64,000 bases of DNA from Oceanobacillus oncorhynchi (GCF_000821065.1 NZ_CDGG01000001.1:3968001-4032000), one strand, 5' to 3'. Shown: positions 7,946 through 17,069, numbered from the stretch's first letter. A program made the numbers and translations. The notes: a model not told the origin generated them from the sequence alone.

Positions 7946-10900
7946 GGATTTCCCCTCCCTTTAGCCGTTCAATCACTTCTTTTTCTTTCATATTTGCTAT
8001 TTTTCTATAATTATTTCCTTCTAACGCAGGATCGAACTGACAAACTGCATGAAAAGGACAATACGTACATGCTTCGGTCTCTTTTTTCAGAAACGGATTA
8101 ATTTCTACTCCGCCTGAAGTCATATCCAGTCCTGCCTGCTTCAGTAATCCATGGATATGATTTTTCAATTGTTCAAATGTATCTTCATCCGCAATTTTCG
8201 AATTGCTGTTGAATGTACCATCTTTTTTCAGTCCGGCAGGAATAATATGACTGTTCCCAGATTCTAATGACTCATCCATCATTCTGGCGATGTCCTCATC
8301 AGATAAGAGCAGTCCTCTCATTTTATAAGACTTAAAGATTTGCTCCTCGATATCGCTGTCTAATTTCTCTTTATCCATATTGATCATTGGATTATGCACA
8401 TGGAAATAAAGAACGCCTGCCGGGCTCGCCTGCTGACCGAGCCATTTTTCGGAATGAGTCAGTACAACATCTAAATACGTCAGCATTTGCAGGGCAAGTC
8501 CATAGTAAACTTCCAATAAATCCAGCGCACGGGAGCTTGATTTATAGTCGATAATCCGTAAATATAAATCCTGATGAAGCTGTGCTTTATCTACCCGGTC
8601 AATTCTTCCGCGCAGCAGCAGTTCATACCCATTTTCAAGCGGCAAAATAAGCGGAGGCAGCGGGCTATCCTTCTCTCCAAAGCTGAGTTCAAGACCAATT
8701 GGGCTGAAATCTGTCTGTCTTGCCTGCTCACTTAATATAAATGCTGCCCTGGCAATAATCTCCTCCAGCTTTTGCTGAATAAATGTGTAACGGTTCGAGC
8801 TGTGCAAGATTTGATGCTGCAGTACGGGAGATAATTTCTGGATTGCCCGGTGTGCATAATTTGCCGATGTCTCCCTGGTAAGCTGCTTAAAGTCTGTTTT
8901 TTCATTTTGAACCCACTCTGTAATGAGGCGTAATGCTTCGTGGAATAATTGTCCGATATCCGGAGCATCCAATTTATATGTTTCTCTTTCTTTCAAATTC
9001 AAGCTGTAACGGGCAAAATGCTGGTACGAACATCTGTAATAAGATTCCAGACGGCTGACGCTTGCCTTGATTTGTTTTGGATAAAGTTCTTCCGCTGTTT
9101 CCTTTTTTAAATGCTCCGGCTGGTTTTTATAAAATAAGCCTTGTAATATGCGATAGGTCATACGGTATTTCGGCTGATTTTTTACATACCAATTATATAC
9201 AGCAAACCAGGCATGATCTATTTCATAGCCGCGCTGCAATCTTGCAAATTGCGTTGTCAGAGCTGCTCTTGTTTTCGTTTTGGTCGTAATAAATCGCGTT
9301 GTATCCGCAGTATCCTCCACATCTTGAAATAATACATGCTCTTGCGTTGCCGGAAACAGGCCTTCTATTCGATGAACAACCTGAGAAGGGACCTTCGCTT
9401 TTCCTTCCTCATCACTAATTGGATAACTAATCATCAGCTTATCCTTTGCTACAGTTAAAGATAAATAGATATAAAACCAATCATCCAGCAGCTGTCGTTT
9501 TCCATTATCCGCAAGCTTCAAGCCATTTTGCTCCAGCAAATCTCTTTCTTCATCGTCAATCATGCCATCAATTGTCGGCTTCATTGGCCATATTCCTTCA
9601 TTCACACCAAGTAAAAACATGCAACGGACATCAGACATTCTTGACCTGTCAATCGTTCCTACTAACACATGATCCATGGTCGGGGGCACATGTGAAAATT
9701 CCAAAGCTTCTGCGCCGGCATTGATGGAAGCATTGAAAGTAGTCATATCCATTTCTTCGTCACCAGCTATTTCTACCATTTCATCCATTAATTGGAGCAC
9801 TGCATCCCAGACCTGCTGCTGCTCCCTTCCTCTTTCAGGAATGCCCTGTTCATCGAAGGATGCACGCATTTCTTCCAGCTTTTCGGGTGCGCCTAGCGAT
9901 TCCAGCCAAATAAAAATAGCTTCACAGCGCTCTTTTACACTTCCTGCTGCACGAAAGCTTTCATCAAAAGGACGGAGTGCATGCGTTATTTGGTTGCGAT
10001 AACGATTGATTTTGTCCTGCATCTCCCTTTCCGTGTTTGTCTGCGCAGCCTGTTCAAAGCCGCGGAAACGTTGATATTTCCAAGGTTTATCATCTAACCA
10101 CTGCTTCCGGTAACGAATACCATATTCTATCGTATAGTTCTCTAATTGATCAATGGCGTCACTGGTTAAAGGAAACTCCTCATCACTGGCAGGGATAAAG
10201 CCGGTTTTTAAAACCCGGAAAATGGCATCGGAACGCCAGCCATTTTCAATTGCCTCCAGCATCGAACGAATCAGTTCAATCAATGGGTGATGCAGCATCG
10301 AACGCTTCTGGTCAATAAAAACAGGAATATCATAATCGCCAAAAATCGTTTCTATTAAATCATCATATACATCCGGCTGTCTTACTAAAATGGAAATATC
10401 CCGATAGCGGTATTCTTCGTCTCTGACAAGGGAAAGAATTTCTCCCGCAACACCCTCTACTTCTGCACGCGGATGCACTGCTTCAGCTATTTGAATCGGA
10501 GCCTCCCCTTTGTATTCCGGTAAAGGCCGTACGTCAAAATTCTGTTCTAAGTGAGCAAAGTAGGCACGCTCTTTAAACTGATCCTTTGCCGGATCTAAAT
10601 AAACAGACTGTTCCAGCGAAATACCGTTCTCTTCCGCTGCAGCTGTTAATTGGTGATGGGTTTGATTCGTCTGGTAGAAGATATCCAGTTCCTCCAGATT
10701 CTCTGTGGCTGTCGGATCTAATGTCAAACCAATATGAACCTGCGCACATTTCTTCATTAATTCCGTGATTACGGACAGCTCCTGCGGCGTAAAGCGGTGG
10801 AAGCCGTCAATATAAATATGTGCTCCTTCCAGCGTGCTTGCCTGCGGAATTTTTTCCATTAATATCTGCAGTCTGTCTTCACTGTCCATATACATATGCT

Positions 10901-11435
10901 GCAGCTGGTTAAGAAGCTGTTCATAAATGTAAATGAAATCATCCAATTTTCGGACTAACCCTGTTTCCGAGGGAGATTGATGCACAAATTTATTGAATTG
11001 CTCCTGCTGTAACCGAAGTGCATCAGGTGTAATTTCATATCGCTTAAATTCTTGAATAACAGATTCTAACTGGTCCAAAAATCCTTGTTTTTTGATTGCT
11101 TTTTGAAAAGCCATCCAATCTCCGCTTTTTTCAGCAATGATTTTCCGAAGCATCATTTGGGTTCCAACCGAACTGATAAAAGGCTTTAATCCGCCCCCTG
11201 TTTCCTGTAAAATCCGCCATGCAAGCCGTGAAAAACTGGCAACCTGCGCCCGGATACTCCCATTTAAATGCTCCCGGCTGAATAAAGCTGTTTCTAATTG
11301 AAAGGTCATTTGATCCGGTACAATATAAAAAATAGCCGGACCAATCGGCTCCTTTTGCAGACGATGTTCAATATCCTTCATCATCCACTCGCTTTTATCT
11401 GTACCGGACCTGCCTAAAATAAATCGCACAGTCAA
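7938..11435 (-). CDS. addB: AddB, nuclease subunit of the AddAB complex
   Basis: A 1165-residue partner of AddA that contributes the second nuclease and the Chi-scanning, iron-sulfur-containing module. I place the start at a TTG (11435) because AAAGGAG lies 11 bases upstream; the in-frame GTG four codons earlier abuts the ribosome site. This gives a length close to B. subtilis AddB. The C-terminal nuclease has GRIDRVD and IIDYKSS (about residue 962). Four cysteines for the iron-sulfur cluster are visible: one in YRCSYQ near 801, then C-x2-C-x5-C near 1121-1130. The N-terminal Walker A reads GRSGTDKS (residues 8-15), with Asp where the family normally has Gly before the Lys. Confidence 0.97.
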   Translation of the reverse strand: MTVRFILGRSGTDKSEWMMKDIEHRLQKEPIGPAIFYIVPDQMTFQLETALFSREHLNGSIRAQVASFSRLAWRILQETGGGLKPFISSVGTQMMLRKIIAEKSGDWMAFQKAIKKQGFLDQLESVIQEFKRYEITPDALRLQQEQFNKFVHQSPSETGLVRKLDDFIYIYEQLLNQLQHMYMDSEDRLQILMEKIPQASTLEGAHIYIDGFHRFTPQELSVITELMKKCAQVHIGLTLDPTATENLEELDIFYQTNQTHHQLTAAAEENGISLEQSVYLDPAKDQFKERAYFAHLEQNFDVRPLPEYKGEAPIQIAEAVHPRAEVEGVAGEILSLVRDEEYRYRDISILVRQPDVYDDLIETIFGDYDIPVFIDQKRSMLHHPLIELIRSMLEAIENGWRSDAIFRVLKTGFIPASDEEFPLTSDAIDQLENYTIEYGIRYRKQWLDDKPWKYQRFRGFEQAAQTNTEREMQDKINRYRNQITHALRPFDESFRAAGSVKERCEAIFIWLESLGAPEKLEEMRASFDEQGIPERGREQQQVWDAVLQLMDEMVEIAGDEEMDMTTFNASINAGAEALEFSHVPPTMDHVLVGTIDRSRMSDVRCMFLLGVNEGIWPMKPTIDGMIDDEERDLLEQNGLKLADNGKRQLLDDWFYIYLSLTVAKDKLMISYPISDEEGKAKVPSQVVHRIEGLFPATQEHVLFQDVEDTADTTRFITTKTKTRAALTTQFARLQRGYEIDHAWFAVYNWYVKNQPKYRMTYRILQGLFYKNQPEHLKKETAEELYPKQIKASVSRLESYYRCSYQHFARYSLNLKERETYKLDAPDIGQLFHEALRLITEWVQNEKTDFKQLTRETSANYAHRAIQKLSPVLQHQILHSSNRYTFIQQKLEEIIARAAFILSEQARQTDFSPIGLELSFGEKDSPLPPLILPLENGYELLLRGRIDRVDKAQLHQDLYLRIIDYKSSSRALDLLEVYYGLALQMLTYLDVVLTHSEKWLGQQASPAGVLYFHVHNPMINMDKEKLDSDIEEQIFKSYKMRGLLLSDEDIARMMDESLESGNSHIIPAGLKKDGTFNSNSKIADEDTFEQLKNHIHGLLKQAGLDMTSGGVEINPFLKKETEACTYCPFHAVCQFDPALEGNNYRKIANMKEKEVIERLKGGEIRG

Positions 11436-11557
11436 TCTGATACACACTCCTTTTTAGTGGTATATGTATGGATTACGGATAACCTTCTGCAAATTTCCCG
11501 CAGAAAGCAGTTTCGTTATTGTTTGTTTCACATTATACCTTACTTGCCTCAAAACAA

Positions 11558-11593
11558 AAGCTTCTATCCTTATTTTATCAAAGATAGAAGCTT
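11558..11593 (-). terminator. Hairpin terminator upstream of addB
   Basis: AAGCTTCTATC pairs perfectly with GATAGAAGCTT. On the minus strand it is followed by TTTTGTTTTG. It would stop leftward transcripts entering from the signal peptidase side before addB. Confidence 0.75.
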
Positions 11594-11624
11594 GTTCCTA
11601 ATAAAAGTAATTTATCGCAGTGTA

Positions 11625-12165
11625 ACTGGCTGAGACTGGGACGGCGATTACCAATGTTGACATGTTAACGCGACCGCTGCGGAAAAACACTACGCTTTCC
11701 ATGGGCTTGCGCTCAGCCTCCTCGAAAAAAAGAAGTTCACTTTTTTTCTGCGGGGTCTTCACACTGGGACTGCGATTACTCGCCCCAGCGAAAACCATTG
11801 TGCTTTCCCATAGGAGTCTACGTATTTTTCCTCCGCTAGATAGTTTTATTGCTATCTGTTTTAAATTTAAGAAAATTAATTAACCTGACTGACAACATTG
11901 CTACGATTGCTAGCCCCACCGAAGGGCTTTTGTAAGACTCCTGCTTCCAGAAATGACGAATACATGTTATTGCTAAGCGGGAGATCCAACAGCCAGTAAC
12001 GGTCCAATTCGTTCCGGCCTACAGGATGTAGGTCACAAAGGGGTTGCGACAACGCTTTTTGATGGGGTGAGTAATCGCAGCCCCAGGACGTCGCGAACTT
12101 AGCCTTTGTTCCTTTAGTCCTTCAGTGGGGGGACGGAGCACCCCCACCGAAGGAAGTTTCATTTT
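11625..12165 (+). repeat. Diverged relative of the dispersed repeat family (copy E) and gene-free stretch
   Basis: An intergenic stretch of about 0.5 kb built from the same modules as copies A-D but rearranged. GCTTTCCATGGGCTTGCGCT and CAGCCTCCTCG lie near 11695-11725 and TGCGGGGTCTTCAC near 11751. The TGGGGCGAGTAATCGCA-type module appears reversed near 11763-11803 and forward near 12053-12090. It also holds the hairpin CCTACA-gga-TGTAGG (about 12018-12032) and a GC-rich stem near 12118-12150 (TTCAGTGGGGG against CCCCCACCGAA). No coding frame persists through it. Confidence 0.6.
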
Positions 12166-12255
12166 ATTTTCATCTGTTTCATGCCTGCACTAAAATGGTG
12201 AATGCTAGGATTGTTCATACATCTTACACGAACATATACCTGCTTTCCATCCGTC

Positions 12256-12804
12256 TTAGTGCGGCTGCTTAAATAACTGTGTTATCGGCCAATACGTCAC
12301 ATCCACCTTGCCAACTACTTCCTCTACAGGGACGAAGCCGATTGATCTGCTGTCTAAGCTGTCTCTGCGGTTATCCCCTAATACAAACAGTTCATCTTCC
12401 GGCACCGTTTGTTCCCCAGTCACCTGCAAAAGTGTAAAGTCTTCTGTCAAAGGTGTCGCTTCCGTCTTTTCTTTTTCTTCCTGCAGAAAATCCTCAGGGA
12501 TATACTCGCCATTTACATATAATTGGTCATCCTTGTATTCTACTTTTTCTCCCGGAAGCCCGACAACCCGTTTTACATAATCATTTTCTTCCGAGGCATG
12601 AAATACAATCACATCAAAACGGTAAATATCTGAAATATCACTTGTAAACGTATTAACCATCATTAAATTTCCGTCATACAGTGTGGGTTCCATGGATTTT
12701 CCGTTAACCACATAGTTTTCGAATAAAAATGTCCGGATAAGTAAAAACACAGCGATTAACAAAACAGCGACAATAGAAACTCTTACATAGTTATATTTTT
12801 TCAC
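12256..12804 (-). CDS. sipT: Signal peptidase I
   Basis: A complete 182-residue type I signal peptidase. One N-terminal membrane anchor (about residues 8-26) is followed by NGKSMEPT with nucleophile Ser37, FDVIVFHAS, and NDYVKRVVGLPGE with general-base Lys78. The C-terminal block is LGDNRRDSLDSRSIGFV. It acts outside the membrane on exported preproteins. Start is GTG with GAAGGAAG upstream. It lies beside the YhjE-like gene, as sipV does in B. subtilis, so orthology to sipV rather than sipT is possible; the symbol is a family-level choice. It is a paralogue of the truncated gene at the left window edge. Confidence 0.93.
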   Translation of the reverse strand: MKKYNYVRVSIVAVLLIAVFLLIRTFLFENYVVNGKSMEPTLYDGNLMMVNTFTSDISDIYRFDVIVFHASEENDYVKRVVGLPGEKVEYKDDQLYVNGEYIPEDFLQEEKEKTEATPLTEDFTLLQVTGEQTVPEDELFVLGDNRRDSLDSRSIGFVPVEEVVGKVDVTYWPITQLFKQPH

Positions 12805-12959
12805 TGTTATTCTTCCTTCGCTTTAGTTTAATTATTAATATCATACCCCAAAGCAAAGAACTTTAACCTTTTATCCGCAGACAGTATTCGTTTAATTTAA
12901 AAAAATATATGAACGTCTTTTTATTCTTTTTGTTATACTAGCTGATTTGACTTCTGTTA

Positions 12960-13598
12960 CTATACTTGATGCTTGTCCACCTTTTTTTGAAGTCTTTTCT
13001 CTAAATACTTGCCGAACACCCAAAAAATGATAATACCTATTCCCACTAAAATGGTCCGTACCGGATTTTGTGCAAATTCCATAATACTGGAGCCAATATA
13101 AGAAATAGAAAAAATCATCACGGTCTTCCCTAACAGCACCGCTAATAAAAATGGGTAGAAACTGATTTTTGACAGCCCGGCCACCACATTAATAACAGAT
13201 GATGGAGAAAATGGGAAACATAATAATAAAAACAAAGGTCCAAAGCCATGCCGTTCTACCCAATTCGTAATCCTGGACACCTGCTTGTTATGGCGTATCC
13301 GTTTTAAGAGTCTTGTATTTCCTAAACGCCGGATAACAAGGAACACTAGAACAGCACCTAAACTGGCACCAAGCCAAGAATAGAGAAAACCCTCAAACAA
13401 GCCGTAAGCAGCAGCATTTCCGAGTACAAATACAATAAGCGGCAAAAATGGTAAAAAAGCTTCAAAAAAAGGAAGCGCAATACCAGGCAACGGACCGAGC
13501 CCTTCATATTGCTCCAACAGCTGGCGGATAAATTCCTCCCAGCCTTCTTCTTTTAGAAATGTCTGCCAATTTGAAAATGTAATATTCATTACGTACAT
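12960..13598 (-). CDS. yhjE: TVP38/TMEM64 (VTT-domain) membrane protein, YhjE-like
   Basis: A 212-residue DedA/VTT-related membrane protein of the TVP38/TMEM64 family. Hydrophobic segments lie at about 45-65, 70-95, 135-160, 165-185 and 190-205. The family-typical LLCFPFSPSSVINVVAGLSK block is in the middle of the protein. The ATG at 13598 is preferred because GAGGGAG lies nine bases upstream; the frame opens 18 bases earlier at a TTG without a site. Known relatives contribute to membrane homeostasis, possibly lipid scrambling; the substrate here is unknown. Pairing with a signal peptidase gene matches yhjE-sipV of B. subtilis. Confidence 0.82.
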   Translation of the reverse strand: MYVMNITFSNWQTFLKEEGWEEFIRQLLEQYEGLGPLPGIALPFFEAFLPFLPLIVFVLGNAAAYGLFEGFLYSWLGASLGAVLVFLVIRRLGNTRLLKRIRHNKQVSRITNWVERHGFGPLFLLLCFPFSPSSVINVVAGLSKISFYPFLLAVLLGKTVMIFSISYIGSSIMEFAQNPVRTILVGIGIIIFWVFGKYLEKRLQKKVDKHQV

Positions 13599-13979
13599 AC
13601 GGTCAGTCTCCCTCAAAATTCCAACAATCTTATTGATGATTATATGCTACTGCAGTTTTTTTGAAAAGTATAAACTTCTCTGCCCAATGAAACTCAATCT
13701 ATCACCAGGGTACCCTATTATAATTATATTTATTATCATCATGAATGGAAGCAGAGAAAGTTTTATAATCATATTCTTAAGCAATAACATTATTTTATGC
13801 AGAGGCCTGCCAAAATACCGGCTTTTATTCTAGGTAGCTTTATATTATTATGACTGAAGTTGGCTGAGGTGATTTTGAGAGGAGACTGAGGAAAAAGCAG
13901 AAAAACGAAGATAAAGTAACAACTCTTCTAATCATTTATTATCTCTTAATCCCATTTGAAATCCTGTACTGCAGGGTTA
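13599..13979. other. Gene-free stretch between comK and the yhjE-like gene
   Basis: About 380 AT-rich bases. I see no coding frame with a ribosome site, no convincing terminator hairpin for comK, and none of the dispersed repeat modules. It probably carries the promoter of the yhjE-like gene, but no clear -35/-10 pair could be read. Confidence 0.4.
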
Positions 13980-14444
13980 CTAAAATGCACTGCCCCGCTC
14001 ATCCATAAGATAGCGTATATGAGCGGTACGCTGTATTTGATTAATAACGATGCCGTGAGAAATATCCAATGTGATGCTTCGTCCATTTTTAAATAAAATT
14101 TCCGTCGATTTACTATCTATTCTTTTAACATCTTCAATATGAGTATGTGATATCCAGGAACAGCTCTCATGGGATGGAGATTTTGTGGGAAAGAAATACA
14201 TTTTATTTCTTGGATCAATCGGTATTGGAGTTTTATGTGTAATGTGGGATATACTTTTGATGCCATTTTGCCGGCCTTTTAAATCAGATCCAAAATATGC
14301 GCATGCGTATTCAATCACTTTAGTCGGCCTGCCTTTTAATACATACTCTACTTCATCTTCTAAAATACGGGTGATATTCTTTCCATTTTCGTCCTTATCC
14401 GACAATATTGCCATCGTATAAGGGGTGATTTCTCTCATTTGCAT
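13980..14444 (-). CDS. comK: ComK-family competence transcription factor, short form
   Basis: ComK is the master activator of late competence genes in B. subtilis. The 154-residue product aligns along most of its length with ComK: AYFGSDLKGRQNG, ISHITHKTPIPIDPRNKMYF, FPT and SCSWISHTHIEDVKRI match the conserved core, and NQIQRTAHIRYLMDER the region near the C-terminus. It stops there. The last 35 or so residues of B. subtilis ComK, including the FMLYPK peptide bound by the MecA adaptor, are absent, and no frameshifted remnant is visible downstream. The start has AAGGAGG nine bases upstream. Promoter TATAAT lies near 14491 with a very A/T-rich tract upstream. It may be one of two ComK paralogues, or a constitutively stable form. 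Confidence 0.85.
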   Translation of the reverse strand: MQMREITPYTMAILSDKDENGKNITRILEDEVEYVLKGRPTKVIEYACAYFGSDLKGRQNGIKSISHITHKTPIPIDPRNKMYFFPTKSPSHESCSWISHTHIEDVKRIDSKSTEILFKNGRSITLDISHGIVINQIQRTAHIRYLMDERGSAF

Positions 14445-14490
14445 TTTATTTTTCCTCCTTATTCCCTAGTGATATGGATGAGTTAAAAGT

Positions 14491-14555
14491 ATTATAGCAC
14501 CAAACTGAGGAAAAAGAAATAATTATTTTAAAAATTTTGCATTATTTTAAAAAAC
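14491..14555 (-). promoter_or_regulatory. comK promoter with A/T-rich upstream tract
   Basis: On the minus strand a TATAAT (14491-14496) is preceded by no good -35, as is usual for comK promoters. Immediately upstream (about 14508-14555) run alternating A and T tracts that resemble ComK boxes (AAAA-N5-TTTT), although no exact copy was found. Positive autoregulation is therefore plausible but unproven. Confidence 0.45.
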
Positions 14556-14596
14556 AAAGAAAATTCAGGTGTTAAATTCTAGAATTAATATCGACA

Positions 14597-14645
14597 AAAA
14601 ACTTCATTCTGCGCAGAGCTCTTAACGCTTCAGAATGAAGTTTTA
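14597..14645 (-). terminator. Terminator downstream of lplJ
   Basis: Perfect 14-bp stem AAAACTTCATTCTG / CAGAATGAAGTTTT with a 19-nt loop. On the minus strand T residues end the stem. Confidence 0.8.
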
Positions 14646-14673
14646 TTAAATGATTCGTATTCTGCTAGAAATT

Positions 14674-15669
14674 TTAGTAAAGCAATTCTAGAAATTCTTC
14701 TTTAGAAATTCTGCCAAGATAATGGGAGACATCAACCTGATCTACAGCTTCTTTGACAGCATCGCGGTTATGGCGGATACCGGTCAGTGCATCTTCTAAT
14801 ACTTTTACATCGCCCAAGCCAAAGAAATCGCCAAAGATGGTACAATTTTCAATGATGCCTTTCTTCACATCTAAACGAACATCAACAAGCCCGCCTGGGA
14901 ATTTTTTAGACTCCTGATAGTTAAATGAAGGAGATTTTCCATAGTTCCATTCCCATTGCTGATAACGTTTTTCGGAAATCTCATGAATTTTTGCCCAGTC
15001 TTCATCGGTTAATACATATTGCGGTACATCGTTAACGTCTTCCACATCAAAAATATAGCGTAAAATCAATTCCTTAAATTCATCCATAGATATTGGGCTG
15101 TCCAGATATTCAGCAATATTTGCCACGCGGCTGCGAATTGATTTAATTCCTTTTGATTCAATTTTAATCTTTTTCACCTTTAACGCTTTAGTTAACTCTT
15201 CTAATTGGGAATCCAGCATTAACGTTCCATGGCTGAACATACGGCCGCGGGTAGAGAACATCGCATTGCCAGATATTTTTCTTCCCTCTACAGCTAAATC
15301 ATTTCTTCCTTGCAATTCAACCGGCACACCGATGTTATTCAAAGCATCGACAACTGGCTGTGTAAATTTAGCGAAATTCTGAAAGCTGTTGCCATCATCC
15401 TTCGTAATAAAGCTGAAATTTAAATTTTGTTCATCATGGTAAACTGCGCCGCCGCCGGAAAGACGTCGAACAACTTTAATTCCTTGTTCATCCACATAAT
15501 CCGTATTAATCTCTTCAATTGTATTTTGATTTCGTCCGATAATAATAGAAGGACTGTTTACATAAAATAAGAGGTATGTATCTTTCTCACCAAAATTTTC
15601 AAGAATATATTCTTCAATAGCCAGATTAATTTGAGGGTCTGTGATTCCTTTATTATCAATAAATTTCAA
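14674..15669 (-). CDS. lplJ: Lipoate-protein ligase LplJ
   Basis: A 331-residue lipoate-protein ligase that activates free lipoate with ATP and attaches it to E2 and GcvH lipoyl domains. The N-terminal domain shows RRLSGGGAVYHD (68-79), the lipoyl-AMP-binding RRxxGGGxVxHD motif, and GRKISGNAMF with the adenylate-binding Lys. A C-terminal accessory domain (about 250-331) contains KKGIIENCTIFGDFF. Length equals B. subtilis LplJ. The start is TTG, with GGAGGAATAG upstream. In B. subtilis lplJ lies beside yhfI and yhfH, exactly as here. Confidence 0.95.
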   Translation of the reverse strand: MKFIDNKGITDPQINLAIEEYILENFGEKDTYLLFYVNSPSIIIGRNQNTIEEINTDYVDEQGIKVVRRLSGGGAVYHDEQNLNFSFITKDDGNSFQNFAKFTQPVVDALNNIGVPVELQGRNDLAVEGRKISGNAMFSTRGRMFSHGTLMLDSQLEELTKALKVKKIKIESKGIKSIRSRVANIAEYLDSPISMDEFKELILRYIFDVEDVNDVPQYVLTDEDWAKIHEISEKRYQQWEWNYGKSPSFNYQESKKFPGGLVDVRLDVKKGIIENCTIFGDFFGLGDVKVLEDALTGIRHNRDAVKEAVDQVDVSHYLGRISKEEFLELLY

Positions 15670-15822
15670 CTTACTATTCCTCCCTTTATTTTCACTATTT
15701 TTATTCTAACGTATAAATTATTGCAAATCAAAACTTCTACCTGCAAATAGGCGTTTAAAAAGCCCGATGATAACTCGTCACCTTGAAAACCTATAACAGC
15801 TTTACTGAACACCTCTTATAAG

Positions 15823-16551
15823 TTACTTCCAAACATACCCTTCCTCTGCTAATATAACCGGACCTGTATATATTTGTTCAGCTTCCTCCTTCAACTGTTC
15901 TAGTACACCAAACTGAGGCAGGTGGCTAAGCACTAATTTTCCCACATTTGCAGCCTGCGCAATGCCGGCAGCTTCCTCACTATTCATGTGTCCGGCTGCT
16001 GTTCCATCCTGTTCTTTAAAATAATTGCAATCTGTTATAAGTACATCCGCATCTTTTGCGAATGGAATCCACACTTCTGTGTAGCTGCTGTCTGCAGTAT
16101 ATACAATCGTCTTTTTCCCGTCCGTAATACGCATGCCAAAGCATGGAACTGGATGCGCTGTTCTTAGAAATGTAATGGAAAAAGGCCCTATTTTCAATTC
16201 TTCCTCCGGGTTATAAGCAACCCCCTCTGTATACTGGTGGGACAAGGACGAGAAGCCTTCTTCATCTTCTGTATGTCCATATATTTTTAGTTTTTTTTCA
16301 TTATTATGCACATAATAATCAATCAGTTTTCCATATTGGAGTACACCGATATCTGCTACATGATCATGGTGATAATGCGATAAAATCACTGCATCCAGTT
16401 CAGGTACAGATGTGAATTTCTGCAGCTTGGACAGGGCTCCGCTCCCCATATCCAGCACCAATTTATAATCGTCTTTTTCTAATAAATAGCTTGAAGTAGC
16501 GCCATCTTTATTTGGATAGCCGCCCCAAAAGCCGATAATAGTTAATTGCAT
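15823..16551 (-). CDS. yhfI: Metallo-beta-lactamase-fold hydrolase, YhfI-like
   Basis: A 242-residue hydrolase with the RNase Z/PhnP-like MBL fold. The zinc motif HYHHDH is at residues 59-64. Further metal ligands are offered by RTAHPVPCFGMRI (His near 131), YTADSSY, ITDCNYF, GHMNSEEAA and LSHLPQFG. Substrate unknown; relatives act on phosphodiester or cyclic nucleotide-type bonds. AAGGAG lies upstream of the ATG. It sits between lplJ and yhfH as in B. subtilis, with the latter divergent. Confidence 0.85.
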   Translation of the reverse strand: MQLTIIGFWGGYPNKDGATSSYLLEKDDYKLVLDMGSGALSKLQKFTSVPELDAVILSHYHHDHVADIGVLQYGKLIDYYVHNNEKKLKIYGHTEDEEGFSSLSHQYTEGVAYNPEEELKIGPFSITFLRTAHPVPCFGMRITDGKKTIVYTADSSYTEVWIPFAKDADVLITDCNYFKEQDGTAAGHMNSEEAAGIAQAANVGKLVLSHLPQFGVLEQLKEEAEQIYTGPVILAEEGYVWK

Positions 16552-16598
16552 CTTAAAAACAGCTCCTTAAAATTTTTAAAAATTGTAGCAATACAGTG

Positions 16599-16627
16599 TT
16601 GACATCAATATTCTGTTATAGTACAAT
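16599..16627 (+). promoter_or_regulatory. Sigma-A promoter of yhfH
   Basis: TTGACA (16599-16604), 17-bp spacer, TACAAT (16622-16627), about 35 bp ahead of the yhfH start. Very close to consensus, suggesting strong expression of a tiny protein. Confidence 0.75.
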
Positions 16628-16663
16628 ACTTTTAAATCATTTAAAACATTAGGAGGAATCGAA

Positions 16664-16795
16664 ATGACTGGAATTATCGAATTTTTTAAAAATCTGCCAA
16701 AGAAGAAATGTGCAAAATGTGGAAATGCAATGGTAAATGAAAAGGCAGATTGTTATGGCAACATTTGTGACGATTGCGATTATCCAGGGCGTTAA
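16664..16795 (+). CDS. yhfH: YhfH-like small zinc-ribbon-type protein
   Basis: A 43-residue protein read directly from the sequence. AGGAGGAATC lies just upstream of the ATG. It has KKKCAKCGNAM and then CYGNICDDCDYPGR: two CxxC pairs (C16/C19 and C35/C38) plus an extra Cys at residue 30, fitting a small zinc ribbon. Length, cysteine pattern and place beside yhfI and lplJ match B. subtilis YhfH (about 46 residues). Function unknown. It has its own strong promoter and terminator, so it is expressed alone. Confidence 0.85.
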   Translation: MTGIIEFFKNLPKKKCAKCGNAMVNEKADCYGNICDDCDYPGR

Positions 16796-16886
16796 TAGAT
16801 GTTACCAGTAAAACGATTAGTAAGGCATTACTGTTATTCTCGCTCTGTTTAATATGAAGAATTCCCATAAGTTATATCCTTCTCCT

Positions 16887-16919
16887 GAATAGCCTGTACT
16901 CGGCTATTCTCTTTTTTTT
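16887..16919 (+). terminator. Terminator of yhfH
   Basis: GAATAGCC / GGCTATTC stem with a 7-nt loop, followed by TCTTTTTTTT. Classic rho-independent terminator, about 90 bp after the yhfH stop. Confidence 0.88.
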
Positions 16920-17069
16920 GCACATTTATTGCTTCTGTGATAAAACGCTATAAATTTCCCCTTCTGTGTACTATAATTAATTAGGTAATCGAATTAATGG
17001 CTAACATATTGCTGTATCTATATTTTCTTTGATAGACAGTAATATTTCAAGCATTTGGGAGGAATGACA

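Noticed and set aside
9676-10002. 108-residue plus-strand frame opposite addB
   Set aside because: Antisense shadow of a well-supported gene; low-complexity Ser-rich product and no ribosome site. The same holds for the frames opposite yhaN at 39500-39865 and 40568-40918.
12118-12150. Strong hairpin TTCAGTGGGGG/CCCCCACCGAA as a terminator of sipT
   Set aside because: No T-run follows on either strand. It is treated as part of the diverged repeat region.
14508-14555. ComK-box pair in front of comK
   Set aside because: The tract is A/T rich, but no exact AAAA-N5-TTTT pair at helical spacing was found. Reported only as a weak promoter feature.
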